Below are positions 35,669-44,603 of a stretch of 64,000 nt of DNA, piece by piece. The DNA is from Flammeovirgaceae bacterium UBA2366 (GTDB lineage Bacteria > Bacteroidota > Bacteroidia > Cytophagales > Cyclobacteriaceae). The stretch is from NCBI GenBank assembly GCA_002344065.1, contig DDTK01000010.1, forward strand, positions 186,001 through 250,000, in the 5' to 3' direction. Numbering within the stretch: the stretch's first letter is position 1; each line of letters begins with the position of its first letter. The notes under the pieces are model-generated. The model saw only the letters and a program-made list of their open reading frames with translations, did no database searches and had not been told where the DNA came from. The position numbers and the translations under genes were made by a program.

Positions 35669-36163
35669 ATGGAACTTCTTACCCCCGGCACCGGACTCAT
35701 CATTTGGCAAACATTTGTTTTCCTGCTTTTGGTGTTATTGCTGGCTCGATTTGCCTGGAAACCAATTCTGAGTTCTCTGAAGGAGCGCGAAGAATCAATC
35801 AAAAATGCTCTTGAAACAGCAGAACAAGCGCGTGCTGAAATGGCCCGCATTCAGTCCGATAATGAAAAGCTTTTTAAGGAAGCACGCGAAGAACGCGATA
35901 AGATTTTAAAAGAGGCACGCGAAGTATCAAACCGTATGCGGGATGAAGCGCAGGCCGATGCCAAAAAGGCTGCCGATAAAATTATTGATGATGCACGTGC
36001 CGCTATTCAAATTGAAAAGCAGGCAGCGCTAAAAGATGTTCGCGTGCAGGTGGCCATGTTCTCCCTTCAGATTGCTGAGCAATTGATGAAGAAAAATCTT
36101 TCGTCAGACAAGGCGCAGAAGGAATTGGTAGATGGTTTTATTAAAGAATTGAAACTTAACTAA
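35669..36163 (+). CDS. atpF: F1Fo ATP synthase subunit b
   Basis: 164 residues. N-terminal membrane span (LIIWQTFVFLLLVLLLARFAWKPI) then a long amphipathic helix (LETAEQARAEMARIQSDNEKLF, KEAREERDKILKEAREVSNRM). It is the stator stalk that holds the alpha/delta head against rotation. Single b-type gene; no b' is seen. atpH starts 3 bp later. Confidence 0.95.
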   Translation: MELLTPGTGLIIWQTFVFLLLVLLLARFAWKPILSSLKEREESIKNALETAEQARAEMARIQSDNEKLFKEAREERDKILKEAREVSNRMRDEAQADAKKAADKIIDDARAAIQIEKQAALKDVRVQVAMFSLQIAEQLMKKNLSSDKAQKELVDGFIKELKLN

Positions 36164-36166
36164 CCT

Positions 36167-36727
36167 ATGGCCGAAGCACGGGTAGCATCGCGATACGTAA
36201 AATCATTGCTTGGATTGGCCGAGGAGCAAAAGTCATTGGATAAGGTTTACCAGGACATGCGCTTGTTTACCAAAGTGTGCGAACAAAATTCCGCTTTTGG
36301 TATCATGCTTCGCAGTCCGGTAATTCGCCACGACAAGAAACGACAAATCATGTCGAAGCTTTTTACAGGAAAAGTTGAACCCTTAACACTCGCTTTTTTT
36401 GACATCATTACCAGAAAAAATCGTGAGCCATTATTGCCGGCCATTGCGCGTGAATTTCACAGTGCCTACAACCTGTACAAAGGCATAAGCAAGGCAACCA
36501 TTACAACAGCATACCCAATTGATGCACAACTACGTAGTGAAATTGAAAGTCTGGTGAAGAAGATCAGTGATAAAAATCAGATTGAACTGGAAGAAAAAGT
36601 AGACACTGAAATGATAGGAGGTTTTCTATTAACTGTTGGCGATCGCCAGGTAGATGCATCGTTGAAGAACAAACTTAAAGCATTAAAAATAAAGTTTAGT
36701 CAAAACCCGTATGTAAAGGGTTTTTGA
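36167..36727 (+). CDS. atpH: F1Fo ATP synthase subunit delta
   Basis: 186 residues. Hallmarks are ARVASRYVKSLLGLAEEQ at the start, FFDIITRKNREPLLPAIAREFHSAYN in the middle and the C-terminal EEKVDTEMIGGFLLTVGDRQVDASLKNKL. It joins the b stalk to the top of F1. It is 3 bp after atpF and 36 bp before atpA. Confidence 0.95.
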   Translation: MAEARVASRYVKSLLGLAEEQKSLDKVYQDMRLFTKVCEQNSAFGIMLRSPVIRHDKKRQIMSKLFTGKVEPLTLAFFDIITRKNREPLLPAIAREFHSAYNLYKGISKATITTAYPIDAQLRSEIESLVKKISDKNQIELEEKVDTEMIGGFLLTVGDRQVDASLKNKLKALKIKFSQNPYVKGF

Positions 36728-36763
36728 TCCAATAAATAACGAACAAAGAAACAAGAAGATATT

Positions 36764-38338
36764 ATGGCAGAAATCAGACCTGAAGAAGTATCAGCAATTT
36801 TACGTGAGCAATTATCGCAATCGCGTACGGATGTTGAATTAGAAGAAGTAGGCACCGTATTGTCGGTGGGTGATGGTGTGGCTCGTATTTATGGTCTCAC
36901 ACAGGCGCAAGCGGGAGAGCTTCTCGAATTCGAGAACGGTCTTCGCGCCATGGTGCTTAACCTGGAAGAAGATAACGTTGGTGCCGTATTGTTTGGCGAT
37001 TCAAAAGGCGTACACGAAGGTGACACGGTGAAACGTACCGGAAAAATTGCTTCCGTATTGGTAGGCGATGGCATGGTAGGTCGCGTGGTAAATACGCTCG
37101 GTGAACCGGTGGACGGAAAAGGACCGTTGAGTGGTGAACTTTATGAAATGCCTCTTGAGCGTAAAGCCCCTGGGGTTATTTATCGTCAGCCGGTTAACGA
37201 ACCTCTACAAACCGGTATCAAGGCCATTGACTCCATGATTCCAATTGGCCGCGGCCAACGTGAGTTGATTATCGGTGACCGCCAGACAGGTAAAACTGCC
37301 GTAGCTATTGATACGATCATCAATCAAAGAGAATTCTTTGAAAAAGGTCAGCCTGTATACTGTATTTATGTCGCCATCGGGCAAAAAGGCTCAACCGTTG
37401 CATCAGTAGCGGCAGAGTTAGAAAAAGCCGGAGCTCTTTCCTATACGGTAATTGTTTCAGCAACAGCTTCTGATCCTGCACCAATGCAATTCTTTGCTCC
37501 GTTTACCGGTGCAGCTATCGGTGAATTTTTCCGCGATACTGGACGTCCGGCATTGGTTATTTATGATGACTTGTCGAAACAAGCTGTTTCTTACCGTGAA
37601 GTGTCCTTGTTGCTAAGAAGACCTCCAGGACGTGAAGCCTATCCAGGTGATGTGTTTTATCTCCACTCTCGTTTGCTTGAGCGTGCGGCTAAAATTATTA
37701 ACAACGATGCCATCGCCAGCCAGATGAATGATCTTCCTCCATCCATTAAACATTTGGTAAAAGGTGGAGGCTCGTTAACGGCTCTTCCGATTATTGAAAC
37801 ACAGGCCGGTGACGTATCGGCTTATATTCCTACTAACGTGATCTCCATTACGGACGGTCAGATCTTTTTGGAGACCAACCTGTTTAACTCCGGTATTCGC
37901 CCCGCTATCAACGTAGGTATTTCTGTATCACGTGTAGGAGGTTCGGCACAGATCAAATCCATGAAGAAAGTTGCCGGTACGCTTAAACTTGATCAGGCTC
38001 AGTTCCGCGAGTTGGAAGCGTTCGCAAAATTTGGTTCTGACCTTGATGCGGCTACCAAACTTACCATTGAGCGTGGAAGAAGAAACACGGAGGTGTTGAA
38101 GCAAGATCAATATTCACCGGTTTCGGTAGAAGAGCAGGTGGCCATTATTACAGTTTCTACACGAGGTTATATGGACCGTGTGCCAGTAAATAAAGTGCGT
38201 GAGTTTGAACGCGACTTTTTGGAATTGATGCGCGGCTCACATCGTGATGTGCTTGATAATCTTAGGGCCGGTAAGTTTGAAGATGCTGATGTTGAAACCA
38301 TAAAAAAAGTAGCTACCGATTTAGCTTCGAAATACTGA
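36764..38338 (+). CDS. atpA: F1Fo ATP synthase subunit alpha
   Basis: 524 residues, full length. Walker A GDRQTGKTAVAID near residue 170, LVIYDDLSKQAVSYR and the arginine-finger region (TNVISITDGQIFLETNLFNSGIRPA, with VGISVSRVGGSAQ). Non-catalytic nucleotide-binding subunit of F1. It is followed by atpG after 7 bp; the usual partner atpD is not in the window. Confidence 0.98.
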   Translation: MAEIRPEEVSAILREQLSQSRTDVELEEVGTVLSVGDGVARIYGLTQAQAGELLEFENGLRAMVLNLEEDNVGAVLFGDSKGVHEGDTVKRTGKIASVLVGDGMVGRVVNTLGEPVDGKGPLSGELYEMPLERKAPGVIYRQPVNEPLQTGIKAIDSMIPIGRGQRELIIGDRQTGKTAVAIDTIINQREFFEKGQPVYCIYVAIGQKGSTVASVAAELEKAGALSYTVIVSATASDPAPMQFFAPFTGAAIGEFFRDTGRPALVIYDDLSKQAVSYREVSLLLRRPPGREAYPGDVFYLHSRLLERAAKIINNDAIASQMNDLPPSIKHLVKGGGSLTALPIIETQAGDVSAYIPTNVISITDGQIFLETNLFNSGIRPAINVGISVSRVGGSAQIKSMKKVAGTLKLDQAQFRELEAFAKFGSDLDAATKLTIERGRRNTEVLKQDQYSPVSVEEQVAIITVSTRGYMDRVPVNKVREFERDFLELMRGSHRDVLDNLRAGKFEDADVETIKKVATDLASKY

Positions 38339-38345
38339 TTGAACA

Positions 38346-39230
38346 ATGCCTAGCTTAAAGGAAGTAAAGAACCGGATCACCTCGGTAGTTTCTACCCAGC
38401 AAATCACCAAAGCCATGAAAATGGTGGCGGCTGCGAAGCTGCGCAGATCGCAGGACAGGATTTTGCAGATGAGACCCTTTGCGAAAAAGATGGCCTATAT
38501 TTTTCAGAACCTTTCGGCAGCTCAAACTGATGGAATTTCTGAAAACTGGTTTAACCAGGTGAGGGAAGAAAAGCGCATTCTCATTGTAGCCGTTAGCTCC
38601 GATCGTGGACTGTGCGGATCATTCAACACCAACGTGTTTAAGGGGGTATTGAAGTTGATTCACGACAAATATGAAAGTCAATATCGCCAGGGCAACGTTA
38701 CCGTACTTTCTATCGGAAAAAAGGCAGATGATTATTTCACCAAGCGTAAGTTTCCTGTAGTGACTGATCATACAGGTATAATTGCCAATATATCTTTTGA
38801 TCGTGTTGCTGCTGCCGCTGAATACATTATGGATTCGTTTCGTGCGGGTAGGTATGATAAAGTAGAGGTAGTCTACAACGAATTTAAAAACGTAGCCACC
38901 CAAATATTACGTACAGAGCAATACCTGCCTATATTATTACCGCAGGGCGAAACAAAATCAGCGGAGGTAGATTACATTTACCAACCTAATCATGATCAAA
39001 TCATCAGTGGTCTTATTCCGAAGTCATTAAAGGTGCAGTTGTATAAGGCCGTGTTAGACTCCAACGCAGCGGAAAATGGTGCACGGATGACTGCCATGGA
39101 TAAGGCTACAGAAAATGCCGGAGAATTGTTGAAAGAGTTACGCTTAACATATAACCGGACCAGGCAGGCGGCTATTACGAAAGAAATTCTTGAGATTGTT
39201 GGCGGAGCCGAGGCATTGAAGGCTTCATAA
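38346..39230 (+). CDS. atpG: F1Fo ATP synthase subunit gamma
   Basis: 294 residues. The N-terminal helix KEVKNRITSVVSTQQITKAMKMVAAAKLRRSQ and the C-terminal MDKATENAGELLKELRLTYNRTRQAAITKEILEIVGGAEAL are the classical gamma signatures. Gamma is the rotor shaft in F1. It is the last gene of the operon here, ending just before a terminator, so beta and epsilon must come from elsewhere. Confidence 0.97.
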   Translation: MPSLKEVKNRITSVVSTQQITKAMKMVAAAKLRRSQDRILQMRPFAKKMAYIFQNLSAAQTDGISENWFNQVREEKRILIVAVSSDRGLCGSFNTNVFKGVLKLIHDKYESQYRQGNVTVLSIGKKADDYFTKRKFPVVTDHTGIIANISFDRVAAAAEYIMDSFRAGRYDKVEVVYNEFKNVATQILRTEQYLPILLPQGETKSAEVDYIYQPNHDQIISGLIPKSLKVQLYKAVLDSNAAENGARMTAMDKATENAGELLKELRLTYNRTRQAAITKEILEIVGGAEALKAS

Positions 39231-39258
39231 TACAAAAAACGATATTTCAATTTTTAAG

Positions 39259-39287
39259 AACCCATCCAAATTTTCGATGGGTTTTTT
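39259..39287 (+). terminator. Intrinsic terminator of the atp operon
   Basis: Perfect 8-bp arms AACCCATC (39259-39266) and GATGGGTT (39276-39283) with a 9-nt loop, followed by TTTT. It lies 28 bp after the atpG stop. Confidence 0.88.
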
Positions 39288-39426
39288 AATTTTTTGGGCA
39301 TAGATCTATGGTTAAGTTTAGGCGGCCTGCTTGTTTAATTACGTCTAAAATCTAACTTGCACCCGCTAAAAATTCGAATGAATCGAAATAGACCCTCCCT
39401 TACGTAACCCAACTTCACGTTCTGTT

Positions 39427-40917
39427 ATGCAGGAACTATTTCACAATTTGCCGGGAGTCATATATGAGTATATAATTCGTAAAGATGGAAGCAGATCCTT
39501 TACTTACATAAGCGAAAACTGTATTGATATTTTAGGTCTGAAGGCTGAGGAACTGCAAAAGGACTCATCATTGTTTCGTCAGATCTTGTTGGAGGACGAT
39601 CGTACTGCCTTTGAAGAATCACTAAGTGCAAGTCATGAGGGCGACAAAGCCTGGAATTGGGAAGGAAGAATTTCTGTGAACGGATCTGTTCGATGGATTG
39701 AAACACGATCTAATCCGGTAGCTTCAACAGAAGGGATCAAACGAAAAGGAATCATCATTGATATTACGGAAAGAAAGCTCCTTGAACAGGAGCAAGTGCT
39801 GCAGTATCAATCCGTGGTTGAAAATCGTGTAAAGGAACAAATAAGGAAAAACGAAATACTTTTCACGCAGTTATTTAACAATATACCAATGGCCGTGGTG
39901 ATGTTGGACGCGGTAGGAAAAGTGGAGCTGGTGAATGCCGGGTTTAGCAAAATTTTTGGTTTTGAGTTAGCTGAGCTGAAAGGTAAAAACCTGAATGATT
40001 TTATTGTTCCGACAGAGCTGCAGAATGAAGGCATGGATCTGAATAATGTTATTTCAGCGCAAGGCATTATTCAGGTAGAAACATTTCGTAAACGAAAAAC
40101 AGGTGAACGGGTAGATGTTCTTTTGTACGGTATGCCTATTTTGAGTGAGGGTAATGTTCTGGGTATATATGGAGTATACGTTGATGTTACCAGTCACCGG
40201 ATGATGGAGGAGGAGTTAAAAGTCAGAAATGCTGAGCTTGATAACTTTGTGTATAAAGTATCCCACGATTTACGAGCTCCACTTTCTTCCATCCTGGGCC
40301 TTGTAAACCTTTCCAGGCTTCCCGGAAATACCGATGACCTTGCCGAGTACATCAAAATTATTGGTGACAAGGTAGAAGCACTTGATCATTTTATAGGTGA
40401 TGTTTTAAGTCATTCAAAAAATCTAAAGCTTGATGTAAAATATGATAACGTTGATGTTAAAAGTATTTTGCTAAAAACAATTGAGGATTTAAGTTACCTG
40501 GAGGGCGCAAAAGATGTTGAGTTTGATATCTCCAGTGAGGTGGACTGTTTTTACAGCGATCCCTGGAGAATCTCAGAGATATTCAGAAACCTGGTTTCCA
40601 ATGCCATTAAATACAGAGCCAGGGGCGTTCATAAGCCAAAGGTGACCATAAAAATTGTGCCCGATAGTAATTGGGTAAAAATTGCTTTTTCCGATAACGG
40701 AATAGGTATTGCCAAGCAGAATCTTAATCACATTTTTGAAATGTTCTATAGGGCCACAGAACAATCCGATGGCTCTGGCATTGGCCTTTACATTGTAAAA
40801 AATGCTGTTGAAAAATTAGAGGGCAGAATTAGAGCAGAAAGTCAGGTAGATATGGGTACAACTTTTTATATTGAATTACCTAATCGGATAAAGGAGAGTG
40901 AATCAGTTCAGCCTTAA
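39427..40917 (+). CDS. Soluble PAS-domain sensor histidine kinase
   Basis: 496 residues without membrane spans. Two PAS domains: a PAS/PAC of the PAS_3 type (LPGVIYEYIIRKDGS ... IIDITERKLLEQEQ) at about 1-125 and a second at about 145-265 (LFNNIPMAVVMLDAVGKVELVNAGFSKIFGF). HisKA follows with KVSHDLRAPLSSILGLVNLS (His in SHD) and HATPase with NLVSNAIKYRA (N box), FSDNGIGIA and GSGIGLYIVKNAVE. No adjacent response regulator, so it is an orphan kinase. The upstream gap (39288-39426) shows no clear element. Confidence 0.93.
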   Translation: MQELFHNLPGVIYEYIIRKDGSRSFTYISENCIDILGLKAEELQKDSSLFRQILLEDDRTAFEESLSASHEGDKAWNWEGRISVNGSVRWIETRSNPVASTEGIKRKGIIIDITERKLLEQEQVLQYQSVVENRVKEQIRKNEILFTQLFNNIPMAVVMLDAVGKVELVNAGFSKIFGFELAELKGKNLNDFIVPTELQNEGMDLNNVISAQGIIQVETFRKRKTGERVDVLLYGMPILSEGNVLGIYGVYVDVTSHRMMEEELKVRNAELDNFVYKVSHDLRAPLSSILGLVNLSRLPGNTDDLAEYIKIIGDKVEALDHFIGDVLSHSKNLKLDVKYDNVDVKSILLKTIEDLSYLEGAKDVEFDISSEVDCFYSDPWRISEIFRNLVSNAIKYRARGVHKPKVTIKIVPDSNWVKIAFSDNGIGIAKQNLNHIFEMFYRATEQSDGSGIGLYIVKNAVEKLEGRIRAESQVDMGTTFYIELPNRIKESESVQP

Positions 40918-40925
40918 GCGAGTGT

Positions 40926-42095
40926 ATGACAATTACTGAAGTAAGCACAGCAAAACAGCGGCATGAGTTTCTTATGCTACCAGTTAAGCTCTATAAACAT
41001 GAGCCTATCTGGATACGCCCTTTAGATAAAGATGTTGAGGCTGTCTTTGATCAGAAAAAAAATAAAACCTTTCAACATGGTGAATGTATTCGGTGGATTT
41101 TGCAGAATGATGCAGGAGAGACTATAGGCCGGGTAGCGGCTTTTGTAAACCAGAAAACAACAAATAAAGGAAATGATCAGCCTACCGGGGGCATTGGTTT
41201 TTTTGATTGCATCGATAATAAGGAAGCAGCCTTCATGCTATTTGATCAGTGTAAACAATGGCTTCAGGCACGAGGCATGGAGGCCATGGATGGCCCTATA
41301 AATTTTGGTAACCGCGACAGGTGGTGGGGCTTACTGGTTGATGGTTTTGACAAACAACCTAATTACCAATGCAACTATAACTTTCCCTATTATAAAGATT
41401 TCTTTGAGGCCTACGGATTTCAGGTCTATTTCTACCAACTTACTTTTGGCAGACCCATAATGGGTCCATTAGATGACCGGCTTAAAGAGAAGGCTAATCT
41501 GGCAGCCAAAGACCCGAATTACTCCTTTAGCTATTTGCCCAAATCAAAATGGGATACGTTACCTGAAAAAATTAAATTGGTTTACAACCGGGCTTGGGCC
41601 AAACGTGGTGAAATTCCAGAATTAACAGAAGCGCAGGCTCGCCATCTGGTAAAGCAAATGAAACCCATTATGGATGAGAAATTGTTATGGTTTGGTTACT
41701 ATAAGCAAGAGCCCATAGCATTCTTCCTTTCACTGCCGGAAGTAAACCAGGTGTTCAAGTATGTAAACGGAAAGCTGAATTGGTTTGGGAAGCTTTTGTT
41801 TTTGTGGCATACCATAAGGCGTACCAATAAAAAGGCCTTCGGTCTTTTGTTTGGCATTGTGCCCGAGCACCAGGGGAAAGGGGTGGATGGTGCCATTATT
41901 GAAACCTTCAGGCAAATGGCGCAATCCGGTAGTTTTGCTTATCGCGATTATGAAATGAACTGGATTGGTGATTTTAATCCAAAAATGATTCGAGTGGTGG
42001 AACAAATCAATGCCCATGTAGTTAAGAAGCATGCTACATACCGCAAGCTGTTTGATGAGACCAAACCATTTAAGCGCATGCCTATTTTAGGCTAA
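40926..42095 (+). CDS. GNAT-fold acyltransferase-like protein
   Basis: 389 residues. The family is recognised by an N-terminal FLMLPVKLYKHEPIWIRPLDKDVEAVF segment, a core ETIGRVAAFVNQK, DGPINFGNRDRWWGLLVDGF, and a C-terminal acetyl-CoA-type motif (GIVPEHQGKGVDGAIIETFRQMAQ). These are long GNAT relatives common in Bacteroidota; the substrate is unknown. It begins 8 bp after the kinase stop and ends 3 bp before the VTT gene, so the three may be one transcript. Confidence 0.78.
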   Translation: MTITEVSTAKQRHEFLMLPVKLYKHEPIWIRPLDKDVEAVFDQKKNKTFQHGECIRWILQNDAGETIGRVAAFVNQKTTNKGNDQPTGGIGFFDCIDNKEAAFMLFDQCKQWLQARGMEAMDGPINFGNRDRWWGLLVDGFDKQPNYQCNYNFPYYKDFFEAYGFQVYFYQLTFGRPIMGPLDDRLKEKANLAAKDPNYSFSYLPKSKWDTLPEKIKLVYNRAWAKRGEIPELTEAQARHLVKQMKPIMDEKLLWFGYYKQEPIAFFLSLPEVNQVFKYVNGKLNWFGKLLFLWHTIRRTNKKAFGLLFGIVPEHQGKGVDGAIIETFRQMAQSGSFAYRDYEMNWIGDFNPKMIRVVEQINAHVVKKHATYRKLFDETKPFKRMPILG

Positions 42096-42098
42096 ACT

Positions 42099-42686
42099 AT
42101 GGAACAAGATAACGATACACCATCACAGTTTTTATTGCGCAACCTGTTGAAAGGATTGTTGTGGTTTGCTGTTATTATCACAGTGTATATTTTATTGGAG
42201 GGTTACCTGGAAGAGAAGCTTTCGAACGAAATTAATAATCTTGCCAACAGGGAGATATTGTTGTTTGCCATCTTTACTGTTTCAGAAATAGTATTCGGTA
42301 TTATCCCACCTGAGTTTTTCATGATCCTTTGGCAGCATCAGGGGGATTTAATCGTCTATTGCATCAATCTTTCAATACTGGCAGCAATTTCTTATGGAGC
42401 GGGTATACTTGGATATTACATTGGCATCACCTTTACCAAAACTGGATTCTTCAAGAAAATCAAGGACAAGTATCTGGTGCAGTATGAATACAGCTTGCGC
42501 AAGTACGGTATGTACCTGGTGTTGGTGGGCGCTATTACGCCAGTTCCCTTTTCGGCAATGTGCATGTTGGCTGGATCGGTGGGCCTTCCCTTTAAAACCT
42601 TTGCCTGGGTTTGTGTGGCTCGTATTTTTAGGTTTTCAGCCTACGGCTGGATGGTTTGGAATTTTCCGAATTGGTTTAACGGGTAA
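42099..42686 (+). CDS. VTT/DedA-like membrane protein
   Basis: 195 residues with about five spans (LLWFAVIITVYILLEGYL, LFAIFTVSEIVFGIIPPEFFMILW, INLSILAAISYGAGILGYYIGI, YGMYLVLVGAITPVPFSAMCMLAGSVGLP, FAWVCVARIFRFSAYGWMVW). The ITPVPF and RIFRF segments match the VTT fold, whose DedA members take part in lipid flipping. The subfamily function is not known. Confidence 0.8.
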   Translation: MEQDNDTPSQFLLRNLLKGLLWFAVIITVYILLEGYLEEKLSNEINNLANREILLFAIFTVSEIVFGIIPPEFFMILWQHQGDLIVYCINLSILAAISYGAGILGYYIGITFTKTGFFKKIKDKYLVQYEYSLRKYGMYLVLVGAITPVPFSAMCMLAGSVGLPFKTFAWVCVARIFRFSAYGWMVWNFPNWFNG

Positions 42687-42748
42687 CCCTCCCAGGATCC
42701 TTCATAAGAATTATATTAGTTGAATGTAAACGATTAACCGATTCACCT

Positions 42749-44206
42749 ATGCGTACCCTGTTTCTTATCAATTTCATTATTGGCGTTAATTTATTTGCCA
42801 ATGCTCAAACCATCAAAACCAAAGAGTTAGCAATTGTGAAAAAGACGTCTACTGAGCGGTTGGATAAACAATATGATACCTATAAGCAATCGGCATTACG
42901 CATTTGGGAATATGCGGAAGTAGGATACAAAGAATATAAAAGCGCAGCAGAGTTGGTTTCGCTATTATCAAAAAATGGGTTTTCCACAGAGGAAGGGGTG
43001 GCTGGAATACCAACAGCCTTTGTGGCCACCTATGGCTCGGGTAGTCCGGTTATTGGAATATTGGCGGAGTATGACGCTCTTCCAGGATTATCACAAAAAG
43101 CTGTTTCAGAAAAAAGCCCTGATCCTTCGCGCAAAGCCGGGCACGCATGTGGTCATCACTTATTTGGAGTTGCTTCAGTAGCAGCTGCGATTGAATTGAA
43201 GGAAACCATGCAAAAGACCGGACTGAAGGGCACGATAAAATTATTTGGTACACCGGCTGAAGAAGGTGGATCAGGAAAAGTATATATGGTTCGTGAGGGA
43301 TTATTTAACGGTGTTGATGTAGTCATGCACTGGCATCCCAGCAGCCAAAACTCTGCAAATCCATCATCATCGTTAGCTAACGTTTCAGCAAAATTTCGGT
43401 TTCATGGGGTTTCTGCTCATGCGGCAGGCGCACCTGAAAAAGGACGTTCGTCATTGGATGCGGTGGAGGCCATGAATTATATGGTAAACATGATGCGGGA
43501 GCACATCCCATCCGACACAAGAATTCATTATGTAATTACACGGGGTGGCGAAGCACCCAATGTAGTGCCGGATTATGCTGAAGTGTATTACTATGCCCGT
43601 CATCCGAAACGAGAAGTATTGTCTGATATTTTTAATCGCATAAAGAAGACGGCTGAGGCTGCAGCTTTGGGAACAGAAACCCACATGGAGATGGAAATAA
43701 TTGGTGGGGTGTTTGATTTGTTACCCAATGAAGTGCTGGCCAAACTCATGCATCAAAACCTTACAGCTGTTGGAGGAGTAAGTTATACAGCCGATGAGGT
43801 TGTGTGGGCAAAGGAAGTTCAACAAACATTGATCGGCCCATTGCAACCTGCCATTTCTGCAGCCTCGCAAATTGAACCTTACAAAGTTGATGCTTCCGGT
43901 AGTGGTGGTTCTACCGATGTAGGTGATGTAAGTTATGTGGTTCCAACAGTAGGCTTAAGAACAGCCACTTGGGTACCGGGCACTCCTGCGCACAGTTGGC
44001 AAGCGGTAGCTTGTGGCGGAACCAATATCGGGATAAAAGGAATGATGGTAGCCGCTAAAACATTAGCGCTAACGGGTATTGACCTGCTCAACGACCCAAC
44101 ACAAATACAAAAAGCCAAAGAAGAGTATCAAAAACGAATTGGTCCGAATTTTAAATACTCGGCATTGTTAGGTGACAGAAAACCAGCACTGAATTACCGG
44201 GACTGA
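42749..44206 (+). CDS. Exported M20-family amidohydrolase
   Basis: 485 residues with signal peptide (LFLINFIIGVNLFANAQ). M20D (AbgB-like) metal motifs are seen: EYDALPG, GHACGHHLFG, PAEEGGSGKVYMV, MHWHPSS and the dimerisation region FRFHGVSAHAAGAPEKGRSSLDAVEAMNY, with TDVGDVSYVVPTVG near the C-terminus. Members cleave aminoacyl or aminobenzoyl amides; this one would act in the periplasm. It meets the DUF2892 gene tail to tail with a 1-bp gap. Confidence 0.9.
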   Translation: MRTLFLINFIIGVNLFANAQTIKTKELAIVKKTSTERLDKQYDTYKQSALRIWEYAEVGYKEYKSAAELVSLLSKNGFSTEEGVAGIPTAFVATYGSGSPVIGILAEYDALPGLSQKAVSEKSPDPSRKAGHACGHHLFGVASVAAAIELKETMQKTGLKGTIKLFGTPAEEGGSGKVYMVREGLFNGVDVVMHWHPSSQNSANPSSSLANVSAKFRFHGVSAHAAGAPEKGRSSLDAVEAMNYMVNMMREHIPSDTRIHYVITRGGEAPNVVPDYAEVYYYARHPKREVLSDIFNRIKKTAEAAALGTETHMEMEIIGGVFDLLPNEVLAKLMHQNLTAVGGVSYTADEVVWAKEVQQTLIGPLQPAISAASQIEPYKVDASGSGGSTDVGDVSYVVPTVGLRTATWVPGTPAHSWQAVACGGTNIGIKGMMVAAKTLALTGIDLLNDPTQIQKAKEEYQKRIGPNFKYSALLGDRKPALNYRD

Positions 44207-44207
44207 C

Positions 44208-44420
44208 CTATGCTGTTTTCTTTGTTGGACAAGTATTAAGCCCAACAATTGTGTATAGCGGACAGAAACTCACCACGCTGGTAAGCACAAACACTGCACC
44301 TAAAATTAATAGCACTAAACCAAGTGTACCGGTAACGGTATTGGTGAAATACAAAGCTGCAAACACAATAGCCAACACAATGCGTATGGCTTTGTCGGTG
44401 TTTCCCATGTTCTTTTTCAT
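44208..44420 (-). CDS. DUF2892 (YgaP-type) membrane protein
   Basis: 70 residues. MGNTDKAIRIVLAIVFAALYF and LGLVLLILGAVFVLTSVVSFCPLYTIVGLNTC match the two-span DUF2892 domain, also found as the membrane part of YgaP-like rhodaneses. An internal Met at codon 5 (44408) is an alternative start. It follows a 28-codon ORF after 11 bp and is probably co-transcribed with it. Confidence 0.85.
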   Translation of the reverse strand: MKKNMGNTDKAIRIVLAIVFAALYFTNTVTGTLGLVLLILGAVFVLTSVVSFCPLYTIVGLNTCPTKKTA

Positions 44421-44431
44421 AATAATTGAGG

Positions 44432-44518
44432 TTAGATTAGTTCAAGTAGTTTAACAAGACCATAAACCACTACAAAACACACTAAGCAAACTATCAATAG
44501 TTTGAAAAAGTTTTTCAT
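44432..44518 (-). CDS. 28-residue single-span membrane peptide
   Basis: ATG 44518-44516 to TAA 44434-44432. The peptide starts MKNFFKLLIVCL, continues with a hydrophobic Val/Leu stretch to VYG, and ends KLLELI: a Lys-flanked single membrane span. The strand and the 11-bp distance to the DUF2892 gene suggest a small operon. The ORF is too short to prove by coding statistics. Confidence 0.45.
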   Translation of the reverse strand: MKNFFKLLIVCLVCFVVVYGLVKLLELI

Positions 44519-44567
44519 GGCTTATGATTCCATCATTTCAAATATGGATGAATTGATTGAATCCTTT

Positions 44568-44583
44568 TGTGACTTTAGTCACC
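44568..44583. promoter_or_regulatory. CRP/FNR-like palindrome upstream of the small membrane operon
   Basis: TGTGA (44568-44572), six bases, then TCACC (44579-44583): nine of ten positions of the CRP consensus TGTGA-N6-TCACA. Its core GTGACT-TT-AGTCAC is a perfect 6-bp dyad. It lies 50 bp upstream of the 28-codon ORF, within the gap after the aminotransferase stop. Confidence 0.5.
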
Positions 44584-44603
44584 GACTGATAAATGTCATG
44601 TTT

